64,000 nucleotides of DNA, taken from Anaerolineaceae bacterium. GTDB taxonomy: Bacteria > Chloroflexota > Anaerolineae > Anaerolineales > Anaerolineaceae. Position 1 is the stretch's first letter, and every line of letters begins with the position of its first letter. Below are positions 34,692-43,048 of this stretch, in pieces. Both the position numbers and the translations under genes were made by a program. Location: assembly GCA_016841365.1 (NCBI GenBank), contig JAENZI010000002.1:62001-126000 (forward strand), given 5' to 3'. The notes beneath the pieces are model-generated. The model did not search any database. It worked only from the letters and a program-made list of their open reading frames with translations, and was not told the DNA's origin.

Positions 34692-35294
34692 ATGACCCAT
34701 TATTCCAAAGGCGTAGAAACACGCCAAATCATCCTCAGCACTTCTTTAGATTTATTTTCTAAGAACGGCTATGACGCTGCCAGTGTGGCTGAAATTTGTC
34801 AGCAGGCACAGGTCAGCAAAGGCGCATTCTATCACCATTTCCCATCCAAGCAGGCATTGTTCTTGGCCTTGATGGCCACCTGGTTGGAAGGCGTGGAAGG
34901 TGCGCTTCAGCAAGCAGGGGCGTCGGCAGCCAGTGTTCCGGAGGCGTTGGAAAATATGGCCGGGATGACCGGCAGCATATTTGAGGCCTTGGAATCCGGA
35001 TTCCCAATTTTGCTCGAGTTCTGGCGCCAGGCAAGCCGCAGCCCAGAAATTTGGCGAAGAGCAGTAGCCCCTTACCATCGCTATCTGGATTTCTTCGCTG
35101 ACCTGATCAGAAAAGGGGTTGAAGAAGGCTCCTTTGACGAAGGGCTGGACCCCGATGCTACGTCTCGATTGCTGATGGCAGTCGCGATGGGGTTACTGCT
35201 GCAGGCGTCATTTGACCCTGAAAACGCTGACTGGCAGGAGATTACCCGTTCTGGTATCAATTTGATTTTAAGTGGCTTGAGGAGAATAGAATGA
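34692..35294 (+). CDS. TetR-family transcriptional regulator
   Basis: 200 aa. N-terminal HTH with ETRQIILSTSLDLFSKNGYDAASV, EICQQAQVSKGAFYHHFPSK and QALFLALM, the standard TetR pattern. The ligand domain (residues ~65-200) is not specific. It shares an ATGA stop/start overlap with the following oxidoreductase gene, which is probably its target. Confidence 0.9.
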   Translation: MTHYSKGVETRQIILSTSLDLFSKNGYDAASVAEICQQAQVSKGAFYHHFPSKQALFLALMATWLEGVEGALQQAGASAASVPEALENMAGMTGSIFEALESGFPILLEFWRQASRSPEIWRRAVAPYHRYLDFFADLIRKGVEEGSFDEGLDPDATSRLLMAVAMGLLLQASFDPENADWQEITRSGINLILSGLRRIE

Positions 35295-36292
35295 ATTTAG
35301 TTACTGGTGGGGCTGGGCATTTAGGGAATGTATTGGTGCGGGAACTTGTCAGTCAGGGTGAGGATGTCCGGGTGTTGATTCTGCCCGGTGAGGATACGAA
35401 ATCCTTGGAGGGGCTATCGGTGGAGATGGTTGAGGGCAATGTTTTGGAACTTGATTCGCTGATTTCTGCGATGAAGGATGTGGAAGTTGTTTTTCACATG
35501 GCATCGTTGGTCTCCATTACCGAAAGCAACACAGATCTGTTGTACGAGGTGAATGTTGGGGGCACACAGAACGTGATTGATGCGGTCAAGCAGACTGGCG
35601 TCAAAAAATTGATTTATACCAGTTCGATCCATGCGCTCGAGCGGCCGCCAAAGGGAGTGTCGATTGACGAGAATCTGCGGTTTGATCCCGAAAACCCGGC
35701 TGGCCCCTATGACCGCACCAAGGCAGAGGCATCAATTTTGGTGCAGCAGGCTGCAGCGGACGGTATCGATGCGGTGATCGTGTGCCCGACCGGCGTGGTG
35801 GGCCCGTATGATTACCGTCACTCTGAAATGGGTGAGTTGATCCTCTCATGGATGCGCAAGCCGGTTAACTTCCTGGTGAAAGGCGCTTTTGATTTTGTCG
35901 ATGTGAGGGATGTGGCTCGCGGGCATATTTTAGCCCGGGATCGAGGCAAGAGTGGTGAGACATACATCCTGGGCGGTGAGCGCATCGAGTTGAAGTTGCT
36001 TCATGGTTTGGTTCAAAAAGTAACCGGCAAAAAGAAGAAACCGATCACTTTCCCATTGCCGATTGTTCTGGTTGTTGCACCGATTGCAGAGCTGTATTAC
36101 AAGATCACTAAGACCAAGCCGCTTGTTACGCGTTATTCACTTGAAACGATCGTGAGCAACTCTGAGATCAGCTCAGATAAAGCAAAAGCGGAGCTTGGGT
36201 ATCGTCCGATCCGATTGGCAAAATCCATCGCTGATACTGTGCGCTGGTGGCTGCAGAACCTTAGGTTTACTAAACGTAGTCTTCGCTCTTAA
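35291..36292 (+). CDS. NAD-dependent epimerase/dehydratase (dihydroflavonol-reductase-like)
   Basis: 333 aa extended SDR. Cofactor motif VTGGAGHLGNVLV, active-site Ser in YTSSIHAL and Tyr-x-x-x-Lys in YDRTKAE. The C-terminal half (YILGGERIEL and a PITFPLPIVLVVAPIAELYY membrane-like stretch) resembles the dihydroflavonol-4-reductase/3-beta-HSD-like group. Co-transcribed with TetR through a 4-base overlap. Substrate unknown. Confidence 0.85.
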   Translation: MNLVTGGAGHLGNVLVRELVSQGEDVRVLILPGEDTKSLEGLSVEMVEGNVLELDSLISAMKDVEVVFHMASLVSITESNTDLLYEVNVGGTQNVIDAVKQTGVKKLIYTSSIHALERPPKGVSIDENLRFDPENPAGPYDRTKAEASILVQQAAADGIDAVIVCPTGVVGPYDYRHSEMGELILSWMRKPVNFLVKGAFDFVDVRDVARGHILARDRGKSGETYILGGERIELKLLHGLVQKVTGKKKKPITFPLPIVLVVAPIAELYYKITKTKPLVTRYSLETIVSNSEISSDKAKAELGYRPIRLAKSIADTVRWWLQNLRFTKRSLRS

Positions 36293-36317
36293 AAGCAAAA
36301 AAGACGTTCAACATAAC

Positions 36318-36346
36318 AAAAAGAAGGTGAAACTCACCTTCTTTTT
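36318..36346. terminator. Bidirectional terminator between convergent genes
   Basis: AGAAGGTGA / TCACCTTCT (36322-36330, 36334-36342) with an AAC loop, flanked by A-run and T-run, so it can stop both the epimerase (+) and mutM (-) transcripts. Confidence 0.85.
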
Positions 36347-36378
36347 ATTTTTGAAAAATAGAAACAGATAAATGAGAA

Positions 36379-37221
36379 CTAAGGGGTGCGTTTCTGGCAA
36401 GTGGGGCAGAAGTGCGTGCCGCGCTGGCCGACAGTAATTTTTTGGATTGGTGTGCCGCAATTCGGGCAGGGGACACCTTCACGCTGGTAAACATTAAAGT
36501 GGTTTTGAAATTCTCCGCCGCGATAAACCCAATCCACACTTGCACCAAAGCGCCGGATGCCCTCTTGCAGCGTGGTCTGGATGGCGGCGTGCAACGTTGC
36601 AGCTTCTTGCTTGGTGAGCGAATCAGATTGCCTGAGCGGGTGGATTTTGGCTCTGAATAGACTTTCATCGGTGTAAATATTGCCTAACCCGGCAATGAAG
36701 TGTTGGTCCATCAGCAGAGGTTTGATCTGCCGGCTATGGCTTTGGAGCATTTCGTATAGTATTTCTGAAGTAAAGCGCTCGCTCAACGGTTCCGGCCCAA
36801 GGCTGCCAAAGATCTGTTCAGCATCCTCTACAACCCACATTCTGCCAAATTTTCGGATATTGCTAAATACCAAGCGCCAGCCGCTGACAAGGTTGATGAT
36901 TACCCGGTCATGTGCTTCAACGGGGATGGGCGAGTGATCTGCGTTCAAGCAGGGTTCCATACGCATATCACCCGACATCCGCAGGTGGCCAATCAAATGC
37001 CCTTCGTTGAGTGGGAAGTGTAAGAATTTTCCTCGTCTGCGGACATCAGCAATCGTTTTATCGACCAGCATCAGCTTGAATAGCGTTGGATGGGGTGCCG
37101 CGATGATTCGGTCCCATTGAACATCGACCGACTTAATCACCTGCCCTGGGACGGGGAGCTGATTGTCACTGCCATCTCGTAGCCTGCGGACAATGGTTTC
37201 AACTTCTGGTAATTCAGGCAT
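36379..37221 (-). CDS. mutM: Formamidopyrimidine-DNA glycosylase
   Basis: 280 aa. It begins MPELPEVETIVRRL, with Pro2 as the nucleophile and Glu3; RRRGKFLHF holds the conserved DNA-binding Lys. The C-terminal zinc finger has the four cysteines CPNC...FCPTC and GQRGTHF with the catalytic-loop Arg. Removes 8-oxoguanine and opened purines from DNA. Length and motifs are complete. Alone in its transcription unit. Confidence 0.95.
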   Translation of the reverse strand: MPELPEVETIVRRLRDGSDNQLPVPGQVIKSVDVQWDRIIAAPHPTLFKLMLVDKTIADVRRRGKFLHFPLNEGHLIGHLRMSGDMRMEPCLNADHSPIPVEAHDRVIINLVSGWRLVFSNIRKFGRMWVVEDAEQIFGSLGPEPLSERFTSEILYEMLQSHSRQIKPLLMDQHFIAGLGNIYTDESLFRAKIHPLRQSDSLTKQEAATLHAAIQTTLQEGIRRFGASVDWVYRGGEFQNHFNVYQREGVPCPNCGTPIQKITVGQRGTHFCPTCQKRTP

Positions 37222-37331
37222 AAAATTTGAGTGCTCCTTCTGTGCACACTTGGCGTTGATCAGATTTTATTTATTAGTGATTTGGTTGACGGATTTGGAT
37301 TTTCGCTGCCTTCAATACTGTTCGCTCAGAA

Positions 37332-38009
37332 TTATGCTTCGACCTTCAGGGTGATTTGATCCCCCAAGGTTGGGCCGATCACAATCTCTTCGGCCACATC
37401 GTGAACCTGGAGCCGCATCGTCTTGTCATAAGGTGTGCGTGAAAGTAATGTAATTTTTGCTCCTGGCCGCAAGCCGCATTTGCCTAAATATCGCAGCACC
37501 TGTGGATCTTCGTGTGGAACGCGTACAATCTGCCCGTTTTTTCCAACATCGAGGTTGTTCAATGAAATCTGCACAATTTCGGGCATGTGTAATTCTGCAT
37601 TGGGGATGGGGTCACCGTGCGGGTCAAACTCAGGATGGCCGAGCGCCGCATCCATTCGCTTTTCAAGCAGGGGGGACATGGCGTGTTCCAATATTTCAGC
37701 TTCCTGATGAACCTCGTCCCAGGTATAGCCTAATTTCATTACCAGGTAATGTTCAATCAGGCGGTGGCGCCTGAGCATTTTCAGGGCAGCCTGTCTGCCG
37801 GCCTCTGTCAGCTCAACGCCATGGTGTTTTTGATAGATGACATAAGGCGGATCAGTTTTTGATAACTTCTGGAGCATATTCGTGACCGATGCGGCTGAAA
37901 TGCCCAGGACTTCTGCCAGTTGGCTGGTGGAAGCTTTTCCGCCAGAACGGGTGAGTTCGAAAATTCGTTTCAAATAATCCTGAATATTGTGACTTAACGT
38001 TTCGGACAT
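37332..38009 (-). CDS. DtxR/MntR-family metal-dependent repressor
   Basis: 225 aa. N-terminal winged helix (QDYLKRIFELTRSGGKASTS; LAEVLGISAASVTNMLQKL), dimer domain with metal-ligand pattern EHYLV, EAEILEHAMS and HPEFDPHGDPIP, and a C-terminal FeoA/SH3-like domain (~150-225). It represses metal uptake when loaded with Fe or Mn. AAGGAG precedes the ATG, and a matching operator lies 33 bases upstream. Confidence 0.9.
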   Translation of the reverse strand: MSETLSHNIQDYLKRIFELTRSGGKASTSQLAEVLGISAASVTNMLQKLSKTDPPYVIYQKHHGVELTEAGRQAALKMLRRHRLIEHYLVMKLGYTWDEVHQEAEILEHAMSPLLEKRMDAALGHPEFDPHGDPIPNAELHMPEIVQISLNNLDVGKNGQIVRVPHEDPQVLRYLGKCGLRPGAKITLLSRTPYDKTMRLQVHDVAEEIVIGPTLGDQITLKVEA

Positions 38010-38041
38010 CGTGACTCCTTGTGAGAAGTCTAAATAATAAA

Positions 38042-38055
38042 TTAGGTTTACCTAA
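38042..38055. promoter_or_regulatory. DtxR/MntR-type operator
   Basis: TTAGGTTTACCTAA is a perfect 6-2-6 inverted repeat that resembles DtxR/IdeR iron boxes and MntR sites. It sits just upstream of the repressor gene on its promoter side. Confidence 0.7.
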
Positions 38056-38105
38056 ATCATCATAGCATAATTGATGTCCCCCGTCAAACTACAGCGGAAA
38101 GATAA

Positions 38106-38139
38106 AACCCCTGAACATAAGTTTTATGCTGCAGGGGTT
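38106..38139 (-). terminator. Terminator of the MFS gene
   Basis: AACCCCTG (38106-38113) / CAGGGGTT (38132-38139); on the minus strand it is followed by TTTATC. Confidence 0.65.
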
Positions 38140-38166
38140 ATTATTTAATCCGATTTATTGGGAATT

Positions 38167-39480
38167 TCAAGCGCTTGGTTCCTGGAAGGATTGTTGCAGT
38201 TGATTGCTCTGTGCATTTGCTTCTGCATCATCTTTGCCGAGCTTGATGATCGCCGGGACGAAAAACCCGCCGACACCTGCAATGATGGTCAATATACCGC
38301 CGATGATGAACCACAGCTGGTTGGTTGTGGCATCGGCAACAGGGCCGGCAATTGCTAACCCGATCGGGCTGGCAAGGCTGGCGCCGGTGTGCAAGAGGCT
38401 GAAAACCCTGCCCTGCAGATCTGGCTCAACTTTGGCCTGCATTACAGCGAAGAGCGGTCCATTGACAATCGGGTTGAGGAAACCGAAGATGGCAATCCCG
38501 ATGACACCAAGGATATACATATTGGATGGTGCCAGACCCACCATCAGGATTGCCCCGCCGGAAATGGTGAGTGCGATAATGGATGTCAGGACGCGGTTTT
38601 TGAACCCTCCCCAGGCGCTCAATAGAAAACCGCCGAGGATCACGCCTAAACCGAATGCTGAATTAATGAAGCCCAGTTCATAAGCCCCTTTACCAAAATG
38701 TTCGGTGACAACCAAGGGCAGAAGCGAAAACGCCGGGTTGATCAACAGATTGACCAGCATCGCCAGGAAAATAATCGCCATCAAACCAGTCCAGTTAGTG
38801 ACATATTTCCAACCTTCAACCAGGTCCTGGATAATGGTGGGTTTGATGATGCCCCCATTCCCATCTTTGACCCCTTTGCGTTCAGGTTGCGGAATGGTGA
38901 AGAACAGCAGTGGAATCACAGCCAGGAGCGCTGTGGAAACATCGATGAACAAAACGCCCTGGATGGGCATTGTTGCGATTAAGAAAGCGCCAATTGCGGG
39001 TCCGGCAATATTCATGATGCCCTGCAATGCCTGGTTTGCACCCGCAACTCGAGAAAGGTGTTGCTTTGGCACCATCAGGGTTGTTGATGCGGTCATGGCT
39101 GCCCATTGAAATTGACCGCAGGCAGACCGGATGAACATCACCACGAATATGTGCCAGATCTGGGCAATATCCAGCATAAAGAGGATGGCGACCAGCAATG
39201 TGAAAAGAGCGGTGATGCTGTCAAATATGGCCATCACGGCTTTTCGATTCCAGCGGTCAACTAATGCGCCGGCGAATGGGGCAATGAGAATGCTCGGTAA
39301 CACCTGCATTAAGGTCCCCATGGCGAGGATCGTGGCGGAACCTGTTTGTTCGGTCAGATACCATACGAAGGCAAAGCCGACCAGATGGCTGCCAAGCACA
39401 GAAAAGGATTGGCCAAACCAAATGGTGAAGAACCTAAATTGCCATTTTTTATTTGTTTCAGTCTGGATTGCTTCGGTCAT
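38167..39480 (-). CDS. MFS transporter (MFS_3 / DHA3-like exporter)
   Basis: 437 aa, 12 membrane segments. Start MTEAIQTETNKKW with AAGGAA 6 bases upstream. It shows the motif-A-like loop GALVDRWNRKAVM between TM2 and TM3 and a second-half LGGFLLSAWGGFKNR. Relatives export enterobactin, macrolides and other drugs. It lies directly upstream of the metal repressor on the same strand, so a metal- or siderophore-linked role is possible but unproven. Confidence 0.85.
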   Translation of the reverse strand: MTEAIQTETNKKWQFRFFTIWFGQSFSVLGSHLVGFAFVWYLTEQTGSATILAMGTLMQVLPSILIAPFAGALVDRWNRKAVMAIFDSITALFTLLVAILFMLDIAQIWHIFVVMFIRSACGQFQWAAMTASTTLMVPKQHLSRVAGANQALQGIMNIAGPAIGAFLIATMPIQGVLFIDVSTALLAVIPLLFFTIPQPERKGVKDGNGGIIKPTIIQDLVEGWKYVTNWTGLMAIIFLAMLVNLLINPAFSLLPLVVTEHFGKGAYELGFINSAFGLGVILGGFLLSAWGGFKNRVLTSIIALTISGGAILMVGLAPSNMYILGVIGIAIFGFLNPIVNGPLFAVMQAKVEPDLQGRVFSLLHTGASLASPIGLAIAGPVADATTNQLWFIIGGILTIIAGVGGFFVPAIIKLGKDDAEANAQSNQLQQSFQEPSA

Positions 39481-39713
39481 CGGAATTCCTTGGGTGTAGG
39501 GGAGCATCCCAGTTCATATATCAGGAGTCTGGTTTACTGATGATTTCGATTATTGATTGATCTCAGTATTTGAATTAATGCGTGGGCATTGATCATTATG
39601 GAATGAAGAATAAAATGCCTGGCTGAAAGGAACTTGGGGACGGATTTACGGCAGGCTGAATCCGTGCACGTTGGAATTTGTTTGCCTTGGGTCTACAAAT
39701 TATTACCCACGGA

Positions 39714-40115
39714 TTATTCGAGAAACACCTCGACATGCTCGCCATCTTCTTCATCGAATATATCCACGATTTGCCCGACTTCGCCTGAGTTCAGCCAAGA
39801 ATTCAGGTCTTCCATGTTAAGACCTTCGATTTCAGGAGCGAAACGAGCACCCATCCGGATACCAGAATTGATCAGGGTGACAGGAAGGCGGACATTGACC
39901 CTGGCTTTTCCGGAATCAGTGTCGGTGATCAGAACACGTAAATAGCGGGGTTTCTTTCCGGTGGGGATGCCGCTGGGGGCTGTGGGCGGATGGGATGCCG
40001 GCTCGCTCAGATCATCAAGCGCTTCGATCAGGCGTGCGCCTTCGGCAGCGGAAATCTTTCCTTCCTGGATCATCATCAATATTCGCATGCGTTCTTCTGT
40101 TGAGGCCATCGTCAT
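39714..40115 (-). CDS. SHOCT-like domain protein coupled to DUF2089
   Basis: 133 aa. Residues 5-32 form a SHOCT/YvlB-N-like helix pair (EERMRILMMIQEGKISAAEG), a Pro-rich linker follows, then a conserved C-terminal domain (YLRVLITDTDSGKARVNVRL, GQIVDIFDEEDGEHVEVFLE) related to anti-sigma or envelope-stress proteins of the LiaX/YvlB type. The ATG overlaps the DUF2089 stop (ATGA). Probably works with DUF2089 as a regulatory pair; the exact role is unknown. Confidence 0.75.
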   Translation of the reverse strand: MTMASTEERMRILMMIQEGKISAAEGARLIEALDDLSEPASHPPTAPSGIPTGKKPRYLRVLITDTDSGKARVNVRLPVTLINSGIRMGARFAPEIEGLNMEDLNSWLNSGEVGQIVDIFDEEDGEHVEVFLE

Positions 40116-40519
40116 TCACCTTTCTTGGATTCAACTTCCAGGCCTTGTAAGAGTTGTTGTGCCTGGAGGGGTGTGATTTTCCCTTGTTCGAGCTCATCAA
40201 GGATGCGCCGCCTGTCTTCTGGGGAGAGGGTGGGTTCTTCATCTTTGCCGGGTTCGTAGCCCAATGCTCGGATGACATCATAGAGCCGGTTGCGCAGGGT
40301 GGGATAGGATAGGTTAAGTTCCTCTTCCATCCGGTTAAAGCGGCCTTCACAGCGGACAAATGTCAGCACGAATTTGATTTGCTCTTCGGTCAGGTCAGAG
40401 AAGGGCCCCGAATTGGGTTGAAAATGCCCTTCGACGGATGTGTCGCAGCGCGGGCAGAAAAACCGGGTGACATAGATCTCTGATTGGCAAATTGGACATT
40501 TTTCTGGCAATTTTCGCAT
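40112..40519 (-). CDS. DUF2089 family regulator
   Basis: 135 aa. Zinc ribbon with CPIC and CPRC at the start, then an HTH of sigma-70 region 4 type (MEEELNLSYPTLRNRLYDVI), and a SHOCT-like C-terminal helix pair (DELEQGKITPLQAQQLL). The C-terminal pair resembles the N-terminus of the next protein, which suggests the two bind each other. A palindrome lies 56 bases upstream. Confidence 0.8.
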   Translation of the reverse strand: MRKLPEKCPICQSEIYVTRFFCPRCDTSVEGHFQPNSGPFSDLTEEQIKFVLTFVRCEGRFNRMEEELNLSYPTLRNRLYDVIRALGYEPGKDEEPTLSPEDRRRILDELEQGKITPLQAQQLLQGLEVESKKGE

Positions 40520-40931
40520 ACTGCGCTCCTTTTCTAACCGTATCCCGTTGATAAATTAGAAATTTATGATATACTTGTTCTTAGAACAACAGGATGAAAA
40601 TTTTATTCATTCTTTCAGAACAAATATTATATTTAGGTGTTTTGAATAGTAATTATTGAACATATTCTAACACGAACTTTGATTTTGTCAATAGCAATAT
40701 TGACTTTTTTTATTTAAATTCCTACATGGCTAAATAATATTTATCTAAAAATTGTAAAAACTAAAATGTAACACAGAAATATTAATATTTTTAGTGATAT
40801 ATTAGATTGACGAAATTAATGAAGTGAATTAATTAAGATTTTACAAAGTGCAATCAGTGTTACCAATTTGTGTTAAAATTTTAGATGTATGAATAAGCTG
40901 ATTTTTTGTAGAAATGAGGAGAAACATTAAT
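40520..40931. other. Divergent AT-rich regulatory region
   Basis: About 410 bases between DUF2089 (-) and OsmC (+) with no gene. It holds a 15-bp inverted repeat (40575-40589), a third copy of AGAACAA (40617-40623) and a TAAAAT (40874-40879) before osmC. The middle part is very AT-rich. Confidence 0.6.
40575..40589. promoter_or_regulatory. Inverted repeat TTGTTCTTAGAACAA
   Basis: Perfect 7-bp arms around one base. On the minus strand TTGTTC could also serve as -35 with TAAATT as -10 (17-base spacer) for the DUF2089 operon, so a bound regulator would block the promoter. Confidence 0.5.
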
Positions 40932-41363
40932 ATGCTCAGTACAATTAAGGTAAATGGCACCTGGAAGGGCGGTTACCGCGTTGATGTTCAGGGTGAAGAT
41001 CACAAATTAATCATTGACCAGCCAGAAGCTGGTGGCGGCAAGAACGAAGGCCCCAATCCATTAGAAGTTGTTCTTTTTGCGCAGGCTGGTTGTTTGGGCA
41101 CCATTGCGGCCATCATCGCTCGACAGGAGCGGATTGAATTACGAGGGTTCGAAATTAATATGGAAGGTGACCTGGATAAAGCCTTCTTAATGGGCAAAAC
41201 AACAGAAGGCCGCGCCGGTTTCACTGAGATCCGTGCAGAAGTCTTTATCGATGCCGATATGACTGATGAGGAAAAGCAAGCTTTTTTCGAGCGAGTGGAT
41301 GCTCGCTGCCCTGTTTCGGATAATTTGATCGACAATACAAAAGTTGTTTTTAAAGTAAAATAA
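40932..41363 (+). CDS. OsmC-family peroxidase-like protein
   Basis: 143 aa. The two conserved cysteines are in AQAGCLGT and DARCPVSDNL. OsmC proteins reduce organic hydroperoxides through this pair; the YhfA-like group is less defined. ATG at 40932 has AGGAG about 10 bases upstream; the in-frame ATG at 40914 overlaps that site. Followed by a terminator. Confidence 0.85.
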   Translation: MLSTIKVNGTWKGGYRVDVQGEDHKLIIDQPEAGGGKNEGPNPLEVVLFAQAGCLGTIAAIIARQERIELRGFEINMEGDLDKAFLMGKTTEGRAGFTEIRAEVFIDADMTDEEKQAFFERVDARCPVSDNLIDNTKVVFKVK

Positions 41364-41384
41364 CTTTTCATTTACTTTTCAATA

Positions 41385-41416
41385 ACAGGCCATGCGAAGG
41401 TGGCCTGTTTTGTTTA
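41385..41416 (+). terminator. Terminator after osmC-like gene
   Basis: AACAGGCCA / TGGCCTGTT stem (41385-41393, 41402-41410) with an 8-base loop, then TTGTTT. Confidence 0.8.
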
Positions 41417-41492
41417 ATGGATTACCTGCTTGTTTAAGGAAAATATTGGTAAGTTGGTATAATGTTAGAAACCAGACCAAATGAGAGGATTT

Positions 41493-43043
41493 ATGCCAAA
41501 ACAAATTGTTGAATGCATTCCCAACTTTTCTGAAGCACGACGTGAGCCGGTTGTTGCAGAAATTATTCAGCAGATTGATTCGGTTAGCGGAGTCACCATT
41601 TTAGACCGCCATTCGGACATTGATCACAACCGGACGGTGGTCACCTTCGTCGGCTCGCCGGATGCGGTGGAAGAAGCGGCGTTTTCTGCCATACAAAAAG
41701 CAGCGGAACTGATCGATCTTGATCAGCATCAGGGCGAGCACCCGCGGATTGGGGCGACGGATGTTGTGCCCTTTGTGCCGATTTCAGGCGTGACGATGGT
41801 TGAGTGCGTGGAGATGGCACGGCGGCTCGGAAAGCGTGTGGGAGAAACCCTGCAGATCCCGGTTTATCTGTATGAGGATGCTGCCACACGGCCGGACCGG
41901 ATCAATTTAGAAGACATCCGCCGGGGTCAGTATGAGGTGTTGAAGAAAGAGATCGGGGTCAATCCTGATCGTAAGCCTGATTTTGGCCCTTCAAAGCTGA
42001 CTGGGGCAGGCGCAACCGTTATTGGCGCACGGCAACCGCTGATTGCATTCAATGTTTACCTGACGACGGATGATGTTTCGATTGCAAACAAGATCGCCAG
42101 GGCCATCCGGCATTCTTCTGGCGGTCTGCGGTATGTTAAATCAATGGGGGTGTTGGTTGAAGGCCGTGCCCAGGTTTCGATGAATTTGACTAATTTCAGG
42201 CGCACATCCATGTCCCGGGTCGTTGAGATGATCCGGCGTGAGGCGGTGCGATATGGCGTGCAGGTGCATCACTCAGAGCTGGTGGGTCTCATCCCCAACG
42301 AGGCGCTGGTGGATGCGGCTGTGTGGTATATGCAAATGGACCAGTTCGAACCGGAACAGGTTTTGGAAACACGCTTATTTGACGAGTCGACCAAGTCTGG
42401 TAATGGACCGTCGGAAACGAAAGCCCCGACATTTTTAGATGCCCTGGCTTCGGCTGAACCGACACCAGGCGGCGGATCCGCTTCGGCTCATGGTGGTGCC
42501 ATGGCGGCTTCACTGGTTGCCATGGTAGGACGGGTGACGGTGGGCAAGAAGCGGTATGCCGATGTAGAAGCGGAGATGTGGCCGATCATTGATGAGGCAT
42601 TGGCTTTAAAGGCGTGGATGGAAGAGGCTGTGGCGAAAGATGCTGAAGCCTTTGATACCTATATGGAAGCTAGGCGTTTGCCCAGGGACACCGAGCAGCA
42701 AAAAGAAGAACGCATCAAAGCGATACAGGCGGCATCGATCACTGCGGCAAATGTGCCATTGATGGTAGCGCAAAAGGCGCTAAGAATTTTAGAATTGGCA
42801 CTGAAGGTGGTTGAGTTAGGCAACATCAACGCCATTTCAGACGCAGGCGCAGGTGCAGCCTTTGCAAAGGCTGCTATCGAAGGTGCGGGGCTGAATGTTC
42901 GCATCAATCTGCTGGGTTTAGAAAAAGAATCGGAACCCTCCAGGATGATCAATGAGCTGAAAGATTACGAAAAACAGGCTGAAAAACTGAACCAGGCTAT
43001 CCGTCAGACACTAACAGAACGGGGTGGCTTGAACCTGCCCTGA
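41493..43043 (+). CDS. ftcD: Bifunctional glutamate formiminotransferase / formimino-THF cyclodeaminase
   Basis: 516 aa. Residues 1-~305: formiminotransferase (MPKQIVECIPNFSE; HPRIGATDVVPF with the catalytic His). Residues ~315-510: cyclodeaminase, all-helical (PGGGSASAHGGAMAASL; INAISDAGAGAAF). It moves the formimino group from formiminoglutamate to tetrahydrofolate and then makes methenyl-THF and ammonia, the last steps of histidine breakdown. The fused form is known in animals and some bacteria. GAGAGG precedes ATG 41493. No other hut genes are near. Confidence 0.93.
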   Translation: MPKQIVECIPNFSEARREPVVAEIIQQIDSVSGVTILDRHSDIDHNRTVVTFVGSPDAVEEAAFSAIQKAAELIDLDQHQGEHPRIGATDVVPFVPISGVTMVECVEMARRLGKRVGETLQIPVYLYEDAATRPDRINLEDIRRGQYEVLKKEIGVNPDRKPDFGPSKLTGAGATVIGARQPLIAFNVYLTTDDVSIANKIARAIRHSSGGLRYVKSMGVLVEGRAQVSMNLTNFRRTSMSRVVEMIRREAVRYGVQVHHSELVGLIPNEALVDAAVWYMQMDQFEPEQVLETRLFDESTKSGNGPSETKAPTFLDALASAEPTPGGGSASAHGGAMAASLVAMVGRVTVGKKRYADVEAEMWPIIDEALALKAWMEEAVAKDAEAFDTYMEARRLPRDTEQQKEERIKAIQAASITAANVPLMVAQKALRILELALKVVELGNINAISDAGAGAAFAKAAIEGAGLNVRINLLGLEKESEPSRMINELKDYEKQAEKLNQAIRQTLTERGGLNLP

Positions 43044-43048
43044 GATCG

